Of a DNA stretch of 64,000 nt, positions 56,938-64,000 are shown piece after piece. The DNA is from Rana temporaria (Eukaryota; Chordata; Amphibia; Anura; Ranidae). The notes under the pieces are model-generated. The model searched no databases. It was not told where the DNA came from and was given only the letters and a program-made list of their open reading frames with translations. The stretch is taken from assembly GCF_905171775.1 (NCBI RefSeq), contig NC_053494.1, positions 157,592,456 through 157,656,455 on the forward strand. The letters run 5' to 3'. Numbering within the stretch: the first letter of the stretch is position 1; each line of letters begins with the position of its first letter. The position numbers and the translations under genes are program-made.

Positions 56938-59078
56938 AGCGGGTAAAATAGGTATTGAACACGTCACCATATTTCTAGGTAAATACATTTCTAAAGGTGC
57001 TGTTGACATGGAATTTTCACTACATGTTGGTAACAAACCATGCATACAAAGATACCAAAACAAATAAGTTCAGTTATTTTATATAAAGTTATGTGTAATA
57101 AAATGGAATGACACAGGGAAAAAGTATTAAACGCGCTAACTGATTTTTTTTTAATACTTCCTACAAAATCCTTTGTTGGTAATGACAGCTTCAAGATGCC
57201 TCCTGTATGGAGAAACTAGTCGCATACATTGATCAGGTGTGATTTTATCCCGTTCTTCTACACAGTCTTCAAATTGTGAAGGTTCTGTGGGCCTCGTCTA
57301 TGAACTCTAATCGTTGGTTCTTTCCATAGATTTTTTATTGCATTCAAGTCAGGTGAAAGACTGGGCCATTCTAGCAGCTTCATTTTCTTTCTTTGAAAAC
57401 AATTAAGAGCTTCCTTGGCTTTGTGTTTTGGTTAATTGTCTTGCTGCAATGTCCCCCCCCTTTAATCTTCATCCGGGTAGATGGCAGCAGATTTTTATCA
57501 AGAATGTCTTAGTACATTTTTCCATTCACCCTTCCTTCAACGATATGAAGTTTGCCAGTACCGTATGCTGAAAAACAGTCCAAAACCATGATGTTCCCAC
57601 CTCCAAATTTCACTGTTGGTATGGTGTTTTTGGGGTGATGTGCAATGCCATTGAACCTCCAAACATAGTGTGTATTATGGCATCCAAAGATTTAAATTTG
57701 GACTATATTCTCCCAGTATTTCAGAGTAAACTTTAAAATAGCTATATAACATGCTTTTTCTTCAGCAATGGAGGCTTGTGTGGTTAGCGTGTATACAGGC
57801 CATGGCGGTTGAGTGCATTACCTATTTTTTTCTTTGAAACAATTGTACCTGCTAATTCCAGGTCTTTTTTGAAGCTCTTCACAAGTGGTCCTTGGCTTTT
57901 GGACAACTCTTCTGATAATTCTTTTCACCCCTCTGCCAGAAATCTTGCGAGGAGCACCGGGTCGTGGCCAGTTTATGGTAAAATTATGTATACAAGGTAA
58001 AGGAGAAGAGAAGGGGACTTTTGCGGTGCACTACATATGATAATGAGAAACAGATACAAAAAAAAAAAATTGGACAATTTTTTTTGAAATTTAAGGTTAA
58101 AAAAGTCAACTTTGTAGTGGCAATCACAGTGTAGCTAAACAGTAGCTGGATGGTCGACAATTACAAAGGTACAAGACTGGAACAATGCAATATACAGTTA
58201 CACGTATAGGTCCCTTTCCGCATATTTGCTTCATCAGGGGACATACGGGCAGAACAGAAGAATTGCATGATACTAAACAAAAATGAAAAAGTAAAATAAG
58301 TAAACATACATTGGAGAGTTATTAGCATATACATTTATTATAACAATAGCAGGAGCCGTGTACAGATAATAAATGCATCTGACACAGAGGGCATATAATG
58401 ACCCGGCTGAAGGCATAATACAAAAAGAGGAAAAACTAATGAGATTAATAAAAAGGGGAATAAAAGGGATAATGAAGTAAAAGGATTGTTAATGAACTAG
58501 TGAAAAAAGATATACTCATTTAAAAACAGAGTAAATTGGGCATGGGGTTCTCTGTTAAAAAAAAAATTGGGCATGGGGTGGAGGGCGCCTGAGTTAAAGT
58601 GAAAGAATGTATCACTGAGGATAACAATGAAAAAGTAAAAATAGGGACCTATACGTGTAACTGTATATTGAATTGATACAGTCTTGTACCTTTGCAATTG
58701 TCGCCCATCCAGCTACTGTTTAGCTACACTGTGATTGCAACTACAAAGTTTACTTTTTTAACCTTAAATTTCATAAAAATATGTCTAAATTTTATTTTTT
58801 CGTATCTGTTTCTCATTATTATATGTAGTGCAGCGCAAAAGTCCCCTTCTCTTCTCCTTTACCTTGTATACATAATCTATGGGATGAGGTGCTAATCTCT
58901 ATGGGTGTTTCTGCCAGTAGTCGGACTCATTTTGCTATGGTAAAATGATGTTCTTTCCCCTTCCGGATTGTGGCCCCAACAGTGCTCACTGAAACATTTA
59001 GAAGTTTAGAAATCCTTCGGTAATCAATGCCATCAGTATGTTTTGCAACAATAAGGTTGCAATGGTCTTTTTGGGTAT
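56938..59078 (-). pseudogene. Tc1/mariner transposase fossil, split by an insertion
   Basis: The left inverted terminus CAGCGGGTAAAATAGGTATTG starts after a TA at 56936-56937. The minus strand encodes a broken Tc1 transposase: N-terminal HTH with YRRISKLLNVSVSTVGA (near 58980-59030), then GAPRKISGRGVKRIIRR and CEELQK (57860-57960), HHPKNTIPTVKFGGGNIMV (about 57590-57660) and a decayed C-terminal third (57180-57500) with several stops. A foldback element at 57985-58935 separates the N-terminus from the rest. It cannot make an active enzyme. Confidence 0.85.
57985..58935. mobile_element. Foldback element inserted in the Tc1 fossil (951 bp)
   Basis: Direct repeat TATGGTAAAAT at 57974-57984 and 58936-58946 flanks it, and removing it restores the Tc1 reading. 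Long inverted arms: 57985-58215 (starts TATGTATACAAGGTAAAGG) and 58640-58878 (ends CCTTTACCTTGTATACATA). About 57 extra bases, 58879-58935, lie between the right arm and the right flanking repeat. No ORF. Confidence 0.75.
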
Positions 59079-59250
59079 GTCTCTACCAGCTTTGCACATA
59101 TAGAGAGTGACATTTTTGCTGATTTTTTGTAAAATAGCTCAAGCTCTGTCAGATTGGATGGAGAGCATATGTGAACAGCAATTTTCAAGTCTTGCCACAG
59201 ATTCTCTATTGGATTCAGGTCTGGACTTGGACTGGGCCATTCTAACACAT
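59073..59250 (-). pseudogene. C-terminal piece of a second Tc1 family
   Basis: The minus strand reads WPSPSPDLNPIENLWQDLKI, then SPSNLTELE and CAKLVETYPK: the third-catalytic-residue region (DLNPIE) and C-terminus of a Tc1 transposase. It joins directly to the N-terminal end of the other Tc1 at about 59073. The rest is missing. Confidence 0.85.
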
Positions 59251-59552
59251 GAATAGAAGCCAGTCTATGACTTTCAGGCCACAGTTAAGATTTGGGGCAA
59301 TAACCTAGCTAATAAGGTTCAGGTAAACTGTCTGGAAATAGTATACAGTCCTTAGCTTGCAAATCAGCTGCTTTCATCAGGAGATTCTGAGACATGTATT
59401 TCTGCTCCATGACACAATTCCTTCCACATCTGTAGACAGCCAAATTACCTTAGCAACTGCAAAGTGATAGTGGAAATATGTCTTGGCTATCGTCAAACCC
59501 AATCTAAAAATTGAAGCATATTCTTTTTTCTGGTTTTTATTTTAAACTACAG

Positions 59553-59711
59553 ATCAATATTTTGAAGACAGAAATAGAACCTATGACAGCAGCTCACACT
59601 AATGATGACATTCCGCTGATTAAAAAGCAGGAGCAACGAGCGCATATAAAGAGTCTATATAAAATTCTTCTTAACTTGGGATCTCAGATCATTTCCACAG
59701 TACAACATTCT
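59553..59711 (+). CDS. ccdc141: CCDC141 internal exon J (53 codons), last in window
   Basis: The acceptor is TTTAAACTACAG (AG at 59551-59552) and the donor is CATTCT|GTAAGT. The exon is 159 nt, phase 0-0. The peptide contains IPLIKKQEQRAHIKSLYKI and ends LGSQIISTVQHS; the human segment I recall ends LGVDIISSVQRP. The protein must continue beyond the window, because the human protein has hundreds more residues (including a C-terminal Ig-like domain) and no further exon was seen up to 64000. Confidence 0.9.
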
Positions 59712-59829
59712 GTAAGTAAAAATATATTTAGTAATCTGCAATCATGAACTGTGTTAATGAATGCCACAAAAAAGTCATTTTTTTTTACTCTTAGGTGTTA
59801 TATATTTATTAAATACATAGTTATATTAA

Positions 59830-60318
59830 AGGGGTTGTAAAGGTTTAATTTTTTTTTTAAATAACAAATATACCATACTTACCTCCACTGTGCAGTTCGT
59901 TTTGGTCGAGTGGCCCCGATCCTCGTCTTCTGTGGTCCCTCGGCAGCTGTCTCGGCTCCTCCCTTCAAGAGCTAACCCACCTCTGGGAAGCGCTCTCCCA
60001 AGGGGGTTAGCTTGTGGGTGCACTCCCGTGTGATACAGTCGGCGGCCATAGCCACCAAGTGTATCACCCGGCCCTGCCCCCGGCTCGCTGTGTCATTGAT
60101 TTGATTGACAGCAGCGGGAGCCAATTTCTGCGCTGCTATCAATCATGCAATGAAGAGCCCACAAAAGCTGGGGAAAAGCAATGTTGGATTGCGCCCACTG
60201 TGATTCGGGGCTCAGGTGAGTAAAACGGGGGCTCGGGGGGGCAGAGAGTGCAATGTGTTTTTTCACCTTGATGCATAGGATGCATTAAGGTGAAAAAACA
60301 TGAAGCTTTACAACGTCT
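59830..60318. mobile_element. TTAA-flanked MITE, AGGGGTTGTAAAGG end (489 bp)
   Basis: TTAA at 59826-59829 and 60319-60322. The right arm holds a strong hairpin, TTTTTTCACCTTGATGCAT against ATGCATTAAGGTGAAAAAA at 60257-60299. Begins 119 bp after exon J. Confidence 0.85.
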
Positions 60319-61679
60319 TTAAGAAAAAACCCAGAAAGAGATCTCGGGAGGTACTTATACTCACACATGATGCACTTGTAAGAGGGCTTTTGAATGGCTG
60401 TGTAAAGGCGTCAAGAGCACAAATCTCTGCTCCGCTTCTTCCCTTCCAGAACAACAACCCACCTGCTTGAGGCTTTAACCCTTTACCATCTTGAGCCCTT
60501 TCCATGCCTGAGGCATCCTCAGGACATTCCTGGCCATTAACCTTTATATCCGAAAGGAAGGAATGTCCATGCAGAAGAATTGCTGTACTTTACTCATGGT
60601 AGTTAGAAAATACAGTCATATCACATCAACTTACTATCCAGGGTAATTTGACCGTACCCTGTCAATCACATATAATGATATAGCAAGAAATCTTCCCTTG
60701 CGCAGTCTCTCCCTGGGTTTCCTAAGGCTGTCTGTGTCCACTCACTGTTCCTTATGAGATAGTCCCTCTAAGATAGGATCACTGCAGACACCGCTAGCTG
60801 GGTTCATCTCTCCCAGGTCCACCAGGGGTATAGGCTTCACTCCAGGGAACACTTGGCCTGGCCTAAAAGGCCTTTTGCAACCCACCCTAGCCTCCACCAC
60901 CATAAGGGTCAGGAAGCCTACAAAGGAAGTCTCTTCTGGATGCAGGTCTACCTCTCATTGTCCTCCAGCCCTATCCAGGGCCTTGCGAACTGCCGAATGG
61001 TGGGGTCTTTGGCTCCCATGCCCCAACTGTACTATTGCGAATCCCAATCTGGATTATATGTGGGTATGACTCACCCATTACATCGATACAGGAGAGCTCT
61101 AGCTAAAAGGGACGTAGTACCTGGTTATACCGCCTTCTGTAACCACACTCTATTCTAGGACAGAGCCGCTTAGTGCCAGGCTAGTTTACTGCACCTGTTT
61201 ACACACTTTAGAATAATGAGCACTACAGACAATGGGATTTGTATTTTAATTGAAACAAAACGTTATCTTAGCACCACAAATTGAAAATGCTGTTTAATTA
61301 ATTTTTATGTTCTACTATTCAAAGCAAACTTAGCCATTCACCCATGCCTCAATGCTTTACTTTGTTGAAAAATCACTTTGAAAAACATTACCCTAGCATT
61401 TCTAGCTGCAGCCATCTTGAGTAAGGGCAGACAATTCATGTAGCATGTACTTCCTAGAATCTATTTGCCCTCAGCTTAGGCATGCAGGCACAGGGGTATG
61501 CTTAGCTAAGAATACCCCTTCTCCATATGAAATAAAAAAATGCTCATGAAGACTCCTGAAGACATAATTTTGGCTTAGGCCAGAAACCAACTGAAGAAAT
61601 CTAGAAACAAGTAGGTATAACATACCTTCCTATTCCTTCTATTTACTAAGGCTAGCAGCATAAGGATTAAAATAGTTAA

Positions 61680-62162
61680 AGCGGGAGTTCACCCTAAAAA
61701 AAAATTTTAAGATTACATTCATGCTCATTTTGTCAAGGGGAATCGGGTAGTTTTTTTAAAAACGAAGCTGTACTTACCGTTTTAAAGAGCGATATTCTCC
61801 GCCGCTTCCGAGTATGACCTTCGGGACTGGGCGTTCCTTCTTGATTGACAGGCTTCCGACGGTCGCATACATCGCGTCATGAGTAGCAGAAAGAAGCCGA
61901 ACGTCGGTGCGGCTCTATACGGCGCCTGCGCACCGACGTTCGGCTACTTTCGGAAAATCGTGACGCGATGGATGCGACCGTTGGAAGACTGTCAATCAAG
62001 AAGAAACGCCCAGTCCCGCAGCCCATACCCGGAAGCGGCGGAGAAGATGTATCTCTACAACGGTAAGTACGGCTTTGATTTAAAAAAAACTACCCGATTC
62101 CCCTCGACAAAATGAGCATGAATCTAATCTTAAAAATTGTAATTTCTGGGTGAACCTCCACT
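61680..62162. mobile_element. Foldback MITE, AGCGGGAGTT termini, copy 2 (483 bp)
   Basis: TTAA at 61676-61679 and 62163-62166. The termini AGCGGGAGTTCACCC and GGGTGAACCTCCACT are inverted. The arms fold on the CCGCCGCTTCCG / CGGAAGCGGCGG block, as in the copy at 570-1063. Non-coding. Confidence 0.85.
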
Positions 62163-62166
62163 TTAA

Positions 62167-63179
62167 CCACTTCCCTACGGCCGTACGACTATTGACGGCC
62201 GCAGGGTGGTTCTAAATCTCTGAGCCGCCGTCAATTGACGGCAGCTCATTTCCGCGTTCCCCGCGCGCGCTCCCGAGCGCGCAGCGGGGAACTTCTGTAC
62301 TGGCCGTGTCCCTTGGACACAGCCAGTCACAGATCGCCGTGAACGGCCAATCGGAGCGGCCGTTTCCTAGGCGATCTGTGCGGCCAATGAGAGATGATCT
62401 CATATGTTTACATATGAGATCATCTCTCATTCCCGGCTCTCGCAGACAGCGGTGCTGTCAGGGGAGAGAGGAGACGGATCTGTGTCTCTTGTACATAGAG
62501 ACACAGATCGGTCACCCCCCCAGTCACCCCCCTTCCCCCACAGTTAGAACACTATATAGGGAACACACATTTAACCCCTTCCTCACCCCCTAGTGTTAAC
62601 CCCTTCCCTGCCAGTCACATTTATACAGTAATTAGTGCATATTTATAGCACTGATTGCAGTATAAATGTAAATGGCGCCAAAAATGTGTCCGATGTGTCC
62701 GCCATAATGTCGCAGTCGCAATAAAAATCGCAGATCGCCGCCATTACTAGTAAAAAAAAATAATAAAAAAATAATAATTCTGTCCCTTATTTTGTAGGCG
62801 CTATAACTTTTGCGCAAACGCTTATTGCGATATATTTTTTTTTTTTTACTAAAAATATGTAGAATACGTATCGGCCTAGACTGAGGATAAAAAATGTTTT
62901 TTTTTTCAAAATTGAGCTATTAATTACAGCAACAATTAACATTTTTTTTTTTTTTTTCAAAATTGTCGCTCTATTTTTGTTTATAGCGCAAAAAATAAAA
63001 ACCGCAGAGGTGATCAAATACCACCAAAAGAAAGCTCTATTTGTGGGAAAAAAAGGACGTCAATTTTGTTTGGGAGCCACGTCGCACGACCGCGCAATTG
63101 TCAGTTAAAGCGACGCAGTGCCGAATCGCAAAAAGTCCTCTGGGCAGGAAGGGGGTTTAAGTGCCCAGTAAGGAAGTGG
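62167..63179. mobile_element. TTAA-flanked W-family element, copy 5 (1013 bp)
   Basis: TTAA at 62163-62166 and 63180-63183. Ends CCACTTCCCTACGG and AAGGAAGTGG. It is in the reverse orientation to copies 1 and 3. The 73-bp block is at 62975-63047. A perfect hairpin ATGAGAGATGATCTCATATG / CATATGAGATCATCTCTCAT lies at 62387-62430. It shares its left TTAA with the element ending at 62162. Confidence 0.82.
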
Positions 63180-63295
63180 TTAATATTGATTGAGCGAGTA
63201 CTAGAAAAAGTGTGACCATTATGACCCTGATGTATGTTAAATTCTCCCAACCAGTGATTCCCAACCACTGGGTTGTAGTCAGCTGCAGATCCCCT

Positions 63296-63480
63296 AACCT
63301 CCCACAGTGCCACCCAACCTCCCATAGTGGCCAACAGTGCTCTTCAACCCCCCCCCCACTTAGCCCTCACAGTGTCCCCCAACTTCCCACAGTGCCACCA
63401 TGCCCCCTGATAGCCCTTAGCCCTGAAAGTGCCCCCGCCCCAACCTCCTATAGTGCCACCAAGCCCCCTGCAGTGACCCC
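63296..63480 (+). repeat. C-rich minisatellite
   Basis: Drifted units of the form AACCTCCCACAGTGCCACC. Preceded by a hAT-like CAGTGATTCCCAACCACTGG at 63252-63271, so it may be the interior of a hAT element. Confidence 0.7.
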
Positions 63481-63664
63481 TAGCTTGCTGAAAAGCCACC
63501 AGTCCCCATAGCGAGTCAAACCTCCAACACTGTACCACAGCACCCCTAAGCTCCTGCAGTTCCCTATAGCCCAGGCCCACTTGCCTGCTCGCATTTTGTG
63601 AGTGGATTTTGAGGGCTGGCGAGTGTGGGCTGCCAGGGAGCAGGGGGGTGAGCACCACCATCAG

Positions 63665-64000
63665 CCTGGGTTGTATGGGAGCCTTTCTCGCAGCGATCGT
63701 AGGGAATGAGAGAGGAGAGCCACCGCCTGGTTGATCAGAGCACGGGGAACATAACAGCTTTCATTTCAATAGCTGTGTGTTCCCCACCGCGCGCCGTCAT
63801 ATACAGCCCCTCCTCTTTGTTTGGGTACTATAATAGACAGATCACCCGTCCAATCCTGGGACGGGTGATCTGTCTATCAAAGTTCCCTGGACAAGGGGGG
63901 GGCTGTATATGCCGGCGCGCGGCGGGCAACACACAGCTATTGAAATTAAAACTGTTATGTTCCCCGAGCTCTGATTAACCCCGGCGGCGTCATCGGCTCT
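63665..64000. repeat. Large inverted repeat running to the window end
   Basis: TGATCAGAGC...GGGGAACATAACAG...AATAGCTGTGTG...CCGCGCGCCG...CATATACAGCCCC is mirrored by GGGGCTGTATATG...CGGCGCGCGG...CACACAGCTATT...CTGTTATGTTCCCC...GAGCTCTGATTA. A central GACAGATCACCCGT / ACGGGTGATCTGTC hairpin is at 63836-63878. Probably a foldback element cut by the window edge. Confidence 0.8.

Larger units (their letters stand above)
53153..59552 (+). other. Introns between exons G-H, H-I and I-J
   Basis: Lengths 1775, 1282 and 3028 bp. The exon H-I intron (55054-56335) holds no element I can name. 59251-59545 also shows nothing clear. Confidence 0.75.
59712..64000 (+). other. CCDC141 intron downstream of exon J (partial)
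   Basis: Four listed elements; 60323-61675 has no recognised feature (a moderately GC-rich part at 60780-61160 has no long ATG-started frame with a known domain). No further coding exon was found before the window ends. Confidence 0.7.

Noticed and set aside
60853..61158. 101-codon frame downstream of exon J as the next CCDC141 exon
   Set aside because: Composition is not coiled-coil-like, there is no match to the remembered protein, and the open frame ends in a stop with no donor at a suitable place.

Overview
The window is vertebrate nuclear DNA. It contains ten internal exons of one plus-strand gene, separated by long introns packed with transposable elements. The exons join, with matching phases, into one open frame of 1,620 nt (540 codons). 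From memory of the human protein I identify it as CCDC141 (also called CAMDI), a spectrin-repeat-like coiled-coil protein. The first and last exons, the promoter and the 3' UTR all lie outside the window. The mix of repeats points to a frog, most likely a ranid: CR1 and L1/Tx1-type LINEs, Tc1 fossils, tRNA-derived SINEs, many TTAA-flanked and 3-bp-TSD MITEs, and 'GGTTGATTTACTAAA'-type and 'CGTACACACG'-type terminal repeats. I cannot name the species.

Layout. 1-9272 is intron carrying MITEs and a non-autonomous hAT. The first exon is at 9273-9467. The next intron (9468-25165) holds a CR1 fragment broken by three TTAA-type elements (10258-14170). It also holds the best mobile element of the window, a full-length L1-type LINE (14659-20565) with both ORFs open, a poly(A) tail and a 17-bp target duplication. 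The second exon (25166-25335) is followed by a 15.9-kb intron of MITEs, hAT elements and minisatellites. The remaining eight exons (41249-59711) are closer together, with introns of about 1.3-3.2 kb. The last intron of this group contains a tRNA-derived SINE, a Tc1 fossil split by a foldback element, and a piece of a second Tc1 family. From 59712 to the end is intron with more MITEs.

No complete host gene, RNA gene, CRISPR array or bacterial-type operon was seen, and I found no convincing new system. The items most worth following are the intact LINE, a 73-bp block kept almost unchanged in four otherwise diverged TTAA elements, two places where different TTAA elements share one TTAA, a six-copy CpG-rich element family, and the foldback insertion inside the Tc1 fossil.
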